From positions 930,001 to 994,000 of the forward strand of contig CATNNA010000003.1 in the NCBI GenBank assembly GCA_950106755.1: 64,000 bases of DNA. The letters are read 5' to 3'. This DNA comes from Climacium dendroides. Taxonomy: Eukaryota; Streptophyta; Bryopsida; Hypnales; Climaciaceae. A program made the translations under genes and the position numbers. Below are positions 35,015-46,312 of this stretch, piece after piece. How positions within the stretch are numbered: the stretch's first letter is position 1; every line of letters begins with the position of its first letter. The notes under the pieces are model-generated. The model saw nothing but the letters and a program-made list of their open reading frames with translations, searched no databases and was not told the origin of the DNA.

Positions 35015-36337
35015 ATAGGAAAATAGTTAGGAAGTTTTTGGGAAGCGACCCTAGCATGGTCAGCCAAAAATCCAAGTTTTTGGTAGGTAGGAAGTAGCTT
35101 GGGAGGTGCTTTTCAGGTGCATGCACTTGGGCTACACTTTCCGGTTTCTTAGGATCTGAGATCCACATTTTGCGGATCGGATGGGGTTGGTAGGAAAGTC
35201 AACTTAGAAGGATAAGGAATGACACCTGTCATTCTCCTGTCCTTTAGTTTTATTCCTTGGGACCTTTGGGGTTCCCTGGAGTGTGTATTTAGGGGGCTGA
35301 AGTTAGTTTGAAGCTCCGGGTGTTTTCTTATTTGTGTTTTCAACACTTTGCAAATTGATTTCAGATTTCCACTTCATAAGTGCTGGCCTGAAAAGGCTAA
35401 GTTCTATATTGGTATGCCGTGCAATGCTAGAACCATTGTTTAGTGCGGGTAGTTGGTTTGCAGATGTGGAAGAAGACAAGTAGCCCTCGGATTTTGTCCA
35501 GGATCTGATTTTGAGAGCTTTGAGGATTTGGTTAAGGAAAACTTTGTGTACTGAGAGGGTATTTTAGTTGCTGAAGTTCCTTGGGAGTCTTCTGAGTAGG
35601 ATAGCCATTCTTAGGTTGGGTGAATTCTTCAGGAGGGAGAACAAATGCTAGCCGACGTCTGATGAGGTCCTGCTGGATCCGGAAGAGAGGAACAGGAAGG
35701 TAGTTAGGATCTCTCAGTTATCGGGTGCCGGATCACACTCTTGGGGTCCTGTCCGGATAGGTCTATCGTTGTAGTACTGGGAGGATAATAGGGGTTTCCT
35801 GAGTGACCTGCTAGTCTGGATCAACATCCGGATTAGTTGTGAGGAAGTAACTATTCCCTATTCTGGTGTTTGTTGTTGTTATTTTAAGTGGATCTTCATT
35901 TCACTCTAAACACGTTTGAAGGGTAGGGTTTACGTTCCCTTCCTAAAACCAAAGAGCGGAACCCTCTTGGTAGAGGTTAAACTAAGATTTTGTGAGTTAC
36001 TGTAACCGGATAGAAATCCTCTTTCCGGTTCCGCATCCGTCTCAATCGATCTGGATAGAGAGAAGCATAGGATTATGACAATCCTCCTTGTTCGATTACT
36101 GGTGGAAGACTTGGAGTGGACGTAAGGGAATTGGAGTATGGAGAGGAGAGGGTATTGAAAGAGTTTCATGTTGCAAATATTTAGATCCAGTTTTGCTTGG
36201 GTTTGGTGTTTTCCGAATTCTGTTCTGGATATCTTGAGGAAACTAACATTGAAATCCTGTGGGAACGATACACGAGTCATCTAAGGTGTTTTACATCAAT
36301 TTAACACCTAAGGGTAGGATTTGTGCTTCCTTGTGCT
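35015..36337. other. Right flank of copy B
   Basis: Non-coding. CCGGAT/CCGGTT motifs recur (near 35.14, 35.68, 35.73, 35.75, 35.83, 36.01 and 36.03 kb), as in the flanks of copy A, to about 36.05 kb. Just before 36.3 kb is an imperfect inverted repeat, CTAAGGTGTT...AACACCTAAG. No long terminal repeat matching the left flank was found. Confidence 0.45.
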
Positions 36338-36974
36338 ATGACACCAGCCATGGATGACCACGATGACTCAATCGGTACGGGGGAAGAGGAAATCGTCAAA
36401 AGCACTCCATTTTTTCCTGAAGATGTCATTGCGTCGCAAAATCCTACAAGTGCGCAGGTCAGTATAATTTCTGATCACTGGGTCATCATGGCCAGGTCTG
36501 TAGCTCACAGTGATGAAGGAGAAATAGAATAATGTTTTTTGGGTAATATGTGTGTGCTGTGCTTCACATTCTTGTCATGCACATCTACTTCAGAACCGGG
36601 CACTACTATGACGGACATCTCCGTTTGGACGTGGCATTATTGCATGAGATAACATTTTGGAATATGAATGTGAGCAGCGCTTTGGAAGTCAATAAGGTGT
36701 ACGAAAAGGCATTTTCTATTAATTGTACATGAAAGAGGACTTATAGGACTCATGATTATTCTGTGCAGTACATTTCATATGGGGGCTTCTGTCCATCTCA
36801 AATGAATGAAACGCAGGTAATGAATAGAGCTTTCCTTGCAGTGCGTCGTTTGCACCGCTGTTGACACTGCTTATGTTCTTTTGAAACGTCAGTTTGTCTG
36901 AAAATGTTTGTGCACCGGAATGTACAGGAGAACCGTATGTGTCGTATACATAGTTCTCTTTATTGAGTAAAATG

Positions 36975-37033
36975 GTACGACGTAAATGACGTCATAAATC
37001 GTTGAACCATTTATGACGTCATTTACGTCGTAC
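36975..37033. repeat. Perfect 25-bp hairpin with 9-nt loop
   Basis: Positions 36975-36999 and 37009-37033 are exact inverted copies around the loop CGTTGAACC. Each arm contains TGACGTCA, the palindromic bZIP/CRE site. It lies in the first intron of the gene at 36.3-42.0 kb. A short MITE (arms start GTACGACGTAAATG) is the simplest reading, although no clear target duplication other than the terminal TA is seen. Confidence 0.8.
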
Positions 37034-40000
37034 ACAGCGTTGCTGTGGACGCCACTGCTTAATTTTTTTCAATTGTGCAACGCGCTGTACCCAGAAAATT
37101 GGATCTTTGTGTAGGTAGCAGTCGATGTTATGCTCTTGTAGTGTATTTCAAAGATTGCTTGCTTGCACAGTGAAAAATGAAAGCCAGAGTACCATATACG
37201 AGTCTATAAGTCGATGGGACAATTTTAATTGAGTTGCCATGCATATGTATTGAACATTCGTTTCCAATGTACGTGGTACTATGTACAATGCACATTTCAG
37301 GAAGTAGTATCTTCTTAAACATACCATTCGGGTTCCACTAACATCAGCGAAGACAGTTATGCTCTTAGTACATATGTACTTGTGATTTCAGCGAACTATG
37401 TTAGAGCATAGCGAACAGTGCAATCGGTAAGACAGTAGGAGGTATGGTACAATGTCAAGCATAGTCTTTTACATCTTGTTTTCCCATAGCGTGCAGGAGA
37501 ACACATTCATAGAAAATGTAGTAGAAAATTTAGTTTCTTGATTTGCTAGTGAAGGTGTTATTATGCACATGTTTCTACTAACGTGCTTCGTAAAATGACT
37601 TCGAAACCCTCTGTGTGCTTTGGCCATGGATGTAAAATGCTTCAATGTGGTCCATGGCAAGTTGCATAGTGTATAAGTAACAGGTTTTCCATTTTTAGTC
37701 GACAACCAGAGGAAGGAATTGGGACTGCCAGTCGTATTGACACTTGCATGGAACGTGACTTGCTGTTGTTGTTGTATATTTAATAAGTCATGCTCATAGA
37801 AGTGAAAGGTGTCTCCTAATTCGTACTGGAATTGCATTTTCCGGAGATGCAGGGGAGCAGGGGACCTCCTTTTTCACAGTTACCTTGCAATCCACCTTTT
37901 GCTTGGCCTAATTACGGAGGAAATATGGGCGTAGGAGTGCATCCTATGATGCATATGTTTGGAAATGGTTTGTATCCCCCCTTTCCTACAGGAAGTTATC
38001 ATAGCATATCACCAGGGTATGGAAGCTTTTCTCACAATGGCTTGGCAGACAATTATGTCCAAATGCCAGTGGGACATACAGGACGACCTCAACAAAATGT
38101 GGACTGGCCGAATTCGCAGAATATGAATACTGCGATGTATGGAATGTCACAGAAACCTGCAGTCCCTACAGAGTTTTCCCAAAAACATGACCCGTAGCCA
38201 ATGTTGGCAAGGCCATGTATTAGCAGTGGAGACCCGTGGATCTGTCCACGAAAGAAAATAAACAACATCGGAATTCCGGAGTGCAGTACTGGAATCAATT
38301 TGGAAGTTGGAAGAAGTGAACATGTTCAACCGTGTAAGAACATTAAATTGAAACAAGCAATGGGGTCTTCCGTACCATCACAGTTTTGGGAATCACCAAT
38401 TCCAAGCTTGGTAGAGACAGAGGAAGCACCCCTACCAAGCGATAGTGTGGATGCGGAGCACACGGTTGGGTTAAACAACGAACGTCATTGCAACGATCGT
38501 GAAGGCAAGGACCTTTTCCAACCTGTCTATCATCTTCAGGAAGACCTACAAGATTCTAGTAAGTCACCCACTCCTCATTATCTAAAGCAACGAAAAGCTT
38601 TTAGAGAAGATGGGAAGTCATATTTGAGAGAGGTGAAATTGGCTGTTTCAGAGGGAAGGGTACCTCAAGTAAGAGTAGTGCAAGATGAGAATGGGAATCT
38701 AATTCGTTATAAGTCTTAGTTCTTGAATGCTGTGAAGTTGGCCACTCATGCTATTGTCCAAGACGCATATATAAATGTAAAAGACAAGGACACGATGCAT
38801 GAAATAATGGAGGAAGTCAGGAGGCAATTCATAGTGCCTCAACCATTGCCCTATGGAATGGTAGAGAGTTTTTTGAAAGCTTACTTCAAGAGATGTAGAT
38901 TACAATATCACTAGTTCTGGATGAAACATGGAGACAAGAAAATACCAGATGGATGTAAACAAGCAGTATGGTTGGAATTGGTAGAATACTAGAAGTCAAC
39001 AAAAGGGGCTAAGGAGTGTTAGTAGAACAAGTTGAATGCATCAGCACAGAAGCCTTGTTCGGTAAGTTATTTTCGATGACGGCTAGCGTGTTGTACATAT
39101 ATGGTTTTCAGAATGTAAATCATGTAGGACGCTTTTTATGTGATGGCAAATTTGTATTGAATTTCGAAATCTAGATCCATGTTTGAGTAATTCGGAGCAG
39201 TGCTTGAGCAAACTATGAAGTACTCTTCTTGCACGTGCTATACAGAAAAGAAGCATGCGTATTCAATGAAGGAAATTGCAAATCCAAATGAAATGGAAGT
39301 TGGCAAAGCAGGCCTTCTATGTTGTTGCTTTATTGATGCTAATACAATTGAAGGGAGATCACATTGTAGCTTGTATTGAATCATAGCATGTTGTTTCAAC
39401 CTGTAGCAATGGGTATGGAACGGAAAGCAAAGTTGAAGAATAGGAGAACTGAATTGTGGATGCATGTAGAAAATGAAGTTCGGCGGATAGATATGTAACT
39501 TTCATGTGCAACACAGTCATGGACGTTGTTGAGGTCATGGAATGTGTAGATCACTGAAGAGGTTGTGTTTTCTGTCAGTAGTACAAAATTACAGCGAAGG
39601 TAGTGTTCGAAAGGTCCATGTTAATTGATATATTCTTTTGCATGGCTGAATTGTGGTGAGCAGCGGAAGAAACAAAAGTCCGAAGGCGAATGTGATGTTT
39701 CACCTCACAGTCCACACGGTAATGAAGGTACTGGTTACGTGAGAAACTCTTCAGTGAAATCGGTAAGTGCAAGGTACATTATGAAAATTACAGTGCTCAT
39801 TGTCTACAAAAAATGGAAAAGGAGGAATGCTATTACTGTTGCCAATAAATGTACTGGAATGTTTCAAAATGTAGTTACGTGTTGAAACCTTGTTGGAAGT
39901 ACAGTATGTTGGGAACTGTTGTTGTTGATACCAACCGTATTCCTTCTCGTTTAATAGCGGATTGCAAATTTAATCTAACAAAATGTGAGTGCATGCTAGA

Positions 40001-40810
40001 AGTGAACATGACACATGGTAAGTATACTGCACCGGAAATGCCAACGGGAATTAATGCATATATATCGAAGTTGTTCAGTGGTTGTAGTACATGCACGCAT
40101 TCAAGTTCTAATTAGTCAAGCTTGTTTAATATAAAATTACTCTAAAACTGAATTCAGTAATTGAATGTTGCACGTGTGCCATGGTAGGACTCACTTGGGT
40201 TTAGTAGTGACTCACTGTTGAAGAAGCCTAGCAGCAACTTCTCTCTAGTAGCAACCAGACATCCAATGGCCGACATAAGTAACCAGCTGCATGAGGCAGT
40301 GGACAATATATTGTTGTCTTTTGCTGGAAAGTGCTGTTCTTTGCTGCCATCAAAAGAGAAGTCCGCTGACACCATAACGAGATTCGAAGGCAGCGGCAGC
40401 CAAAGTGTGAAGAGCAGTAGGGTTGGCTTCCGAACACCTGCAGAGGTTTTGGGAAGTTTACAGCGACCGAAGGCTACAGAGTATGAAGGAAACATTGGTG
40501 TGTCGCAGCCGCCTAGTTTTGAGGGTCGACGTCAGTCCGTTGAAATCTCAATTGCAGAGGGGAATATGAAGTTGAAGATGAGTAGCCGAAGTCAAAAAGA
40601 ATTCATGGTTGCCAGAAATGAAGCAGTTGAGTTGTCATCTGGATCATCGTCTGATGGTACGAAGATTACGGGGATGAAGGAAGTTGAGGAACGTAGATCC
40701 GAGAACATAGTGAAAAACTTAAGTCGAGTGTACACTGAAGAGATAGAACCAATGCCGCGACTTCCAGCCGACAACGTTAGCGCAGACAACCTGAAGGGAA
40801 AGAAACCTTT

Positions 40811-40906
40811 CACTACTAGAAAATTTCGTTTTTCTGTTGTTTTCTGTCAAATTTTGACCGGATCAACGCGACCAAAACAACAGAAAAACGAAATTTTCTA
40901 GTAGTG
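40811..40906. mobile_element. 96-bp CACTA-type MITE
   Basis: It starts CACTACTAGAAAATTTCG and ends with its inverse; the terminal inverted repeats are 33 bp and perfect. It is flanked by a 3-bp target duplication, TTT (40808-40810 and 40907-40909), as CACTA elements make. Removing the MITE and one TTT (99 bp) keeps the surrounding exon in frame and removes the only stop in it (TAG 40899-40901, inside the MITE). The central 30 bp carry a smaller inverted repeat (GTCAAATTTTGAC). Confidence 0.93.
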
Positions 40907-42042
40907 TTTGTGTGGAGCTGGAATCATCATGCAAGGAACCCCAAAAAGAGTAGCGTACATGGCGCCATTGAAACACAATTTCATTATTGAAAATAAGTCG
41001 TCAGTTGATCGTGGCCAAGGAAGACATGTTGAAAAAGTTATGTCATCCACGAGGACACAGAAGCTATCGAAGAAGGCTGCGGTTGAGGTCGACAACGACA
41101 ATGATGGGAGATCTGACAAAGAAAGATCAGAAGATCGCAATCCCAATTTACACTTTGACTGTGAAAGCGAAGAGGAGGAGCCACCAGTTCTGCCAAGGGA
41201 GATAGTCAAACGGAAACTAGACGTCGAAAATAACGGCATTGCTCAGAAAAAAGAAGTGACAGGCAGAGCAACGACACGCAGCAATAAAATGCCATTGAAG
41301 AAACACAAAGGCACGGAAATAGATGCCTCAGTGCGAAGGAAGCTTGAGTTCTACAAGAGGCCAAAGAACTCGGTAAGTTCCTAATTCTTATGGTTTGAAG
41401 GAATCCTTTTTATTCAATTGATTACATCAAGGAGGCAAGACAGTTAGTGTGCTACCCTTTGAAGGTCATATAGAAGAGGAATGGAACATAGAATTGTATA
41501 GGAAGAATGGAACTCTGTGGAGAGCACAGTACGTCTATAATTTTTGGAATGAATGTTTTCATTTGCAGCACCCAATAAAGACTAGAACGCGAGTGTGGGT
41601 TTTGCATCTAAATTACGTTGGCAAAGTAGTGGCGGAGGCAACAGCTGGTGTGAACCGGAAGTCCAGATGCGTGGACTCAGCAAATGAAATATGCAAGGAA
41701 GGTCAGCAAATGATCTCCGTATTACGAGTATTGTATAAGAATATGCCTGTCATGTTTGATAAGGATTCTCGTTTTTCAAAGCAAATCAGCTATTTGGATC
41801 AAGCGGAAGGTTTAGCGAATACGCCTATCTTGTGGTGCATTAGTCATCTCATTGAGATTCCTCCCGTTCACCAAATAACGAAGTTGATTGGAGAAATACT
41901 ACAGCCGTTGTCACAAGAGAAGACACAGAGTGATTTTGATTTTGAAGACAGAGGACTGAAACGAAATTCGAAATGCAGTACAATCAGCTTGAAAGATAGT
42001 AAGAGAGGACACCTTCCTAACGCATCGACGGCTTTGTCGTAG

Positions 42043-45000
42043 GGTTTGAGGGGTTCTAAAGGGTCGAGGAACGTGCTGAGGTCCTCTGATCCATGACACT
42101 TCTGTTTGCTCAATGAAAGCAGTTTGTGTAAGTGAAGTTGTAGTACTACGTGTTGGATGTGTGACTTGTATCGCTAAAATGTACGACCGTGTCAATGCTT
42201 GTTAGACATGTAATGAATTCAAAATCAATAGTCGTGCAAATGAAGAAGGTGTGATCTAGAGTGTTGCTGTTGTGATTGCCAGTTATTCCAATCACAGGAG
42301 GAGCATTTTCTAGTGGGCTTACAAGAAGCAGTTATTATTGTAGTGTGGTAGGTTAACTCAGGGCTGTGGCAAGTGTATGCTTCTGCCATGTAGTAATGGG
42401 AGGGCGAATTCAGTCAGTGGAAGCATCGTATTCATCGATGTTTGCTTGCTGAACGTGTACACATGTGTATTGCTGACTAGGAAATTAATGCATTGTATAA
42501 GCCTTAATCCATTGCTGAAAACCAGTTGAACTGAATGTACACAGGATCGTGCCCAGTTATCCACGTGAAAGTGCTAGTGCATATGCATTTGGAAAGGACC
42601 ATACATTGGAAGTGCGGTGGTGTTCGTTTGGTTACTAATGTTGAGCAGATGCGATGGCGAAGTGAGTAGGAGGTGTACACCCTACTTGGAATGATAGTGC
42701 AAAAGGATGAATGTCTCCTTGCACTGCGTGTTTTGTTGTTGACGTGGTCATCGCTAACATTGTTTGATTACCGCTTAAATAAGTGAAGTTGGTGATTGAC
42801 AATCATGGGGGTCATGTTCTTAAACCTTCCGTAGACTACGTGAAAGTACTTTGCAGACGGGAACGTGTGGATTAATGTGCAAATTAAGAATTGGGAAAGC
42901 AATGGGTTTGATACACATAATGACACAGGCAATGTGGAAAATCTTTTTAGCAGGACAAAGGAACTGAGGAAGCCGGTGAAAGGTGCGTTGCAAGAGTCGT
43001 ACAGGTATGACAAGTTTTTCTAGCCTCAGAAGCCTGAGGCATTTTGTGTAGGACTAATCACTTGAGATATGCAGCTGTGATTTCATGTGAGTGCACGTAG
43101 GGATACGACTCTGCAGAGACCATCAGTTCTGCATTCCAACATTGTCGTCTGTAGTACCTATGGGAAGTGTAAGTAGTTTTGCGAAGTGTAGGCACGGCTG
43201 TTTTGTATACAGAAGCATGAATATTGAGCCATGTACTAGTGCATACAGAGGTAGGCAAGGTTTTCCATTAGGGCACTTAGCAATTTCTAGAATTTTTCTT
43301 CATGCAAAATGTGTGTTATGTGTTTGGCTTCCTACATTACTAATTTGCTGGAAGAGAATTACGTATGTCAGAAGCGACAAGAAAGAAGGCAAGCATTGAA
43401 AGTTCTGTAATGTGTGTATTTTGTTTTGTTTTGTAATTCACAGAACAGTAGCTGAAAGTATGGATGTCTAACGACGGTGGAAGGCGTGCATTCATCAATT
43501 CGAAGAAAATGACTTCGGATTTTGTAAAGCAGGTCACCAAAACGAAACTTTTCGGTTACTGTTGAGGCAGCAATGCAATGAATGCATTGTTTCAAATTTT
43601 ATGTTATTTTCAATTTTGACATTAGAGTGGTATGTTGTTCCAAACAACACATGGTTTTCCATATTGCAATGTATACGCAGATGCCCACTTCAGTTGAATG
43701 TGAAAGCGAAGACATGATGGGTGTGCTCTTCTGTGCTGAAATCCAATGTCGAATTACGGTTTCAGAAGTTTGGCTTGAATTGCTTGAAGCAAATGTTAGG
43801 TCAGTGTGTGCAGTAGGACAAGTGTGGAAGACGTTACTGTAGTATGCATGTAATTTCATGTACAAGTTACGTGGGACTGAAGTTCCAATTGTTGGTTTGG
43901 AAGAACTAGGTGGGTGTGGATGTGATGAAGTCTTTGTAGCAGAAGATGGGATGGAAGCCTGAAGCTTATTGCAGTCACGTTTTTGAAGTTGTAAGGAGTT
44001 TGGAGATCACGGTGAGTTATATTGGTGGAAGACAAGAAAGTTCTGTAATGTTCCTAACGCTCAGTACATTGCAGGACGTTAATTATGTGGGAAAAGCACA
44101 TTTCCGCGATACCAGAAGTGGAAGTAAGTTTTCAACGAGTTTTGTTTTTTGTCGAAATGTAGGCAGTAGTGAAGGGCAAAGGAGTGTGAAAATTTGAGGT
44201 AATTCTGCATACAAATGACCCAGAATGGTGAGGTAGTATCAATAATTGGAAATTTTGCTTTCAGCAATTTTCAAGTTCTGTTTAGAACTTCGTGTGTGGG
44301 AGGTCATGCTACATGTGTTGTGCCTCTTTTTCTGTGTTTGTCATAGGTGGAAGAGCAGGAGAGCGACTGCATGTTTTGAATTTCTTGATGACTTCAATAA
44401 GTGAGATGGTTTTGATAGTGGGAGGCTTGGCCATGCAGAATTGAATACGTGAATTCTGAGGTGGTTGTTTTTGAAAATCGAGGAATTCAGGTTCCAGTTG
44501 GTTGTTTATGTAGTATAGTGTTGTCTCCTTTTATTTTCAATTTTGACGGAGTTCCAATAAGACATGCAATTGAATTACGTGGGGGTGTAGGGAGGTTTTA
44601 ATACCAATGTAGGATTTTTGTACGTATGTAGTAGTACCATATGAGGATGAAATACGTGTTAGAAAAGAGTACCATAACGAAGTCTAGTTGTTGTTTTACC
44701 TGACTCGTCTGCATGCAGTGCACGGACAAGAGCTCCGTTTGCATAGACAGAAGTATTCAGTAATTAAGTTTCTAATGTGCATAAGCTCGATCACCGTGCA
44801 GTGTGGGGTACATCATTTTGCTCGTCTGCTGGATATTCCGAAGACCCACATGTATCTCATTTAATGAAGGTTTAAATCGTCACCTACGCTTCTGTGCATG
44901 ACATGGGAGCTAAGTATATTTTGGGGTATGTGATAGTGGCAGCTGCTGTAATCACAAAAAAAATTTGTAAAAAAACGGACAGGAAGTAGTGCTTTTCCTC

Positions 45001-45272
45001 TGCACACAGGGAGATAGGAAACATATTTTGCGCGTGCACAGAATACTGTTGTTCATGCATGTGCCGCGAGATGTGCATTGCGTTACATGAATCATGAAAC
45101 TAACACAATAAAGCAAAAGCCATGCGTTCATAATTACTTATAAGAGTATAATGTTAATTAATTAAGAGTAGGCGCAAATGCAACAGAAGAAAATAAAAAG
45201 CAAGCGCAATTAGGTAGGCACGTAGTTGGCATGGCCAGAAGTCAATGCGGGAAACGAAAACAGTAAATGCAT

Positions 45273-45276
<4 letters not shown>
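42043..45276. other. No supported gene
   Basis: The sequence keeps the G/T-rich style of the plus-strand CACTA gene until about 45.1 kb. Open frames such as 43582-43842 and 43946-44197 have no agreeing splice sites or known domain. No CACTA terminus with a target duplication was found, so the right end of that element is not fixed. Confidence 0.4.

Positions 45277-45304
<28 letters not shown>
45277..45304. repeat. (AT)n microsatellite
   Basis: About 14 AT dinucleotides, left of the hAT unit. Confidence 0.9.
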
Positions 45305-45307
<3 letters not shown>

Positions 45308-45617
45308 CGGAAGCGAACAATTTTGTAGGAAATTGCATGTAATCAGCTGATGATGAAGGTGTTTGCTGAAACAGTCAAAGTACAATTAATTAAATTAATT
45401 AATGATTGATGAATATCTAAATATGTGCTTGCATCATATTGCATGCATCAGCAATAATGTATATGGAGTTCATTCACATATAATCATATATATGTACGTG
45501 AAATTACAGAAATATATGTATGTAGAGCTGCGCGAAGGTAGCACAATTAAAAGTATGTATGCATTTTAGTTTTTTAGTAATAAACCGAAAAAGCACGCAG
45601 GAAGTTGTGCGTGTTTT

Positions 45618-45722
45618 TTTTGAACACGTGCAGTCATGTATGTACGTGCGCAGTTTTTTTGAACACGCGCAGTTATGTATATACGTACGTGGGTTTTTTG
45701 AACACGCGCAGTCATGTATGTA
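45618..45722. repeat. 39-bp minisatellite, three units
   Basis: Units start at GAACACG (45622, 45661, 45700) with exact 39-bp spacing and the common core GAACACGnGCAGTnATGTATnTAC. They lie directly left of the first GGACGG array. The 13-codon periodic frames across it are a by-product of the spacing. Confidence 0.85.
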
Positions 45723-45759
45723 CCAGGGTTGTCGTGGACGTGCATCCGCGGCGAAATTG

Positions 45760-45920
45760 CGTCCAAAATCGGACGTCCGCACGTCCGGACCCTGCGGACG
45801 CAAACGGACGGTCCTCGGTCGCCGTCCTGCGGGCGGGTGGACGGGCGGACGGACAGCCGTTTTTCTTGGCGGACGGGCAGACGGGCCAGCGGACGGATGG
45901 GCGGACGGGCGGACGGTTCA
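45760..45920. repeat. GGACGG array 1, 3' of the hAT gene
   Basis: Dense GGACGG/GGACGGGC/GGACGTCC motifs, irregularly spaced, in otherwise AT-rich DNA. The same motif family recurs at 49.9, 54.4 and 56.9 kb. It lies downstream of the 3' end of the hAT reading frames, so it is a candidate subterminal repeat of that element. Confidence 0.75.
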
Positions 45921-46312
45921 AGGGCCAAGGGGTTTAGGGAGTCTAGGAGTGACTGACTGAGAGAATGAGGGTTTGTAACTTTGCATTTTGCAATTTTGCA
46001 TGATTTTCAGTTTGTTTTAGGGTTCTTCTTACATATTTGTGAGTTTTGGCGCTTCAGAAATTTTTACGTGCTATACACTTGAAATTGAGAACAAAAAATA
46101 ACACAATGAAGATATCTTCAATATCACTTGGGACAAAATCCCCCAAAAATGATAGTTTCATTAATTTTTTCAAGATAATTTGGCAACCTTGTACTACTAT
46201 GAAATGCTCCGAGAACTAATAAATCTTAGCTATTCATCTCTCTAAATCGTAAGCATTTGAGCACCAAGTTCTGTAAATGTTCTTCATTCAAATCCTTTCT
46301 AAATTTGAATGC

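Larger units (their letters stand above)
36338..42042 (+). pseudogene. CACTA second gene (TnpA/Transposase_24-like) with DUF8039-like end
   Basis: Five exons that all join in phase 0: 36338-36457 (ATG; acidic), 37853-39061 (Pro/Gly/Tyr-rich start, then a helical part), 39664-39762, about 40224-41372, and about 41569-42042 (TTTGCAG acceptor; an earlier start near 41440 is also in phase). The end of exon 2 reads AVWLELVEY(stop)KSTKGAKEC(stop)(stop)NKLNASAQ, matching the 'W..lv.YW.s...k..s..NK.nr' core of plant Transposase_24. The last exon has a 'VGKVVAEATAG...LANTPILW' layout resembling DUF8039. Such proteins bind subterminal repeats of CACTA elements. Breaks: six TAG codons in exon 2 (38195, 38717, 38912, 38990, 39020, 39023) and a MITE inside exon 4. 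It lies opposite in strand to the TNP2 gene at 4.7-9.5 kb, so the two need not belong to one element. Confidence 0.6.

Noticed and set aside
32640..36300. Long terminal repeats around copy B
   Set aside because: Left and right flanks share CCGGAT/CCGGTT words but no long direct repeat, primer-binding site or polypurine tract could be matched. The same test failed for copy A.
37853..39061. TAG reassigned to glutamine in this genome
   Set aside because: Other broken genes in the window have TGA at Arg and TAA at probable Gln positions, so one cause, C-to-T decay, covers all of them. Kept only as a testable alternative.
1..45000. One giant CACTA element from the TNP2 gene to the TnpA-like gene with everything else nested inside
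   Set aside because: The two genes are on opposite strands 27 kb apart, and no matching termini or target duplications were found. Two or more separate units are the simpler reading.
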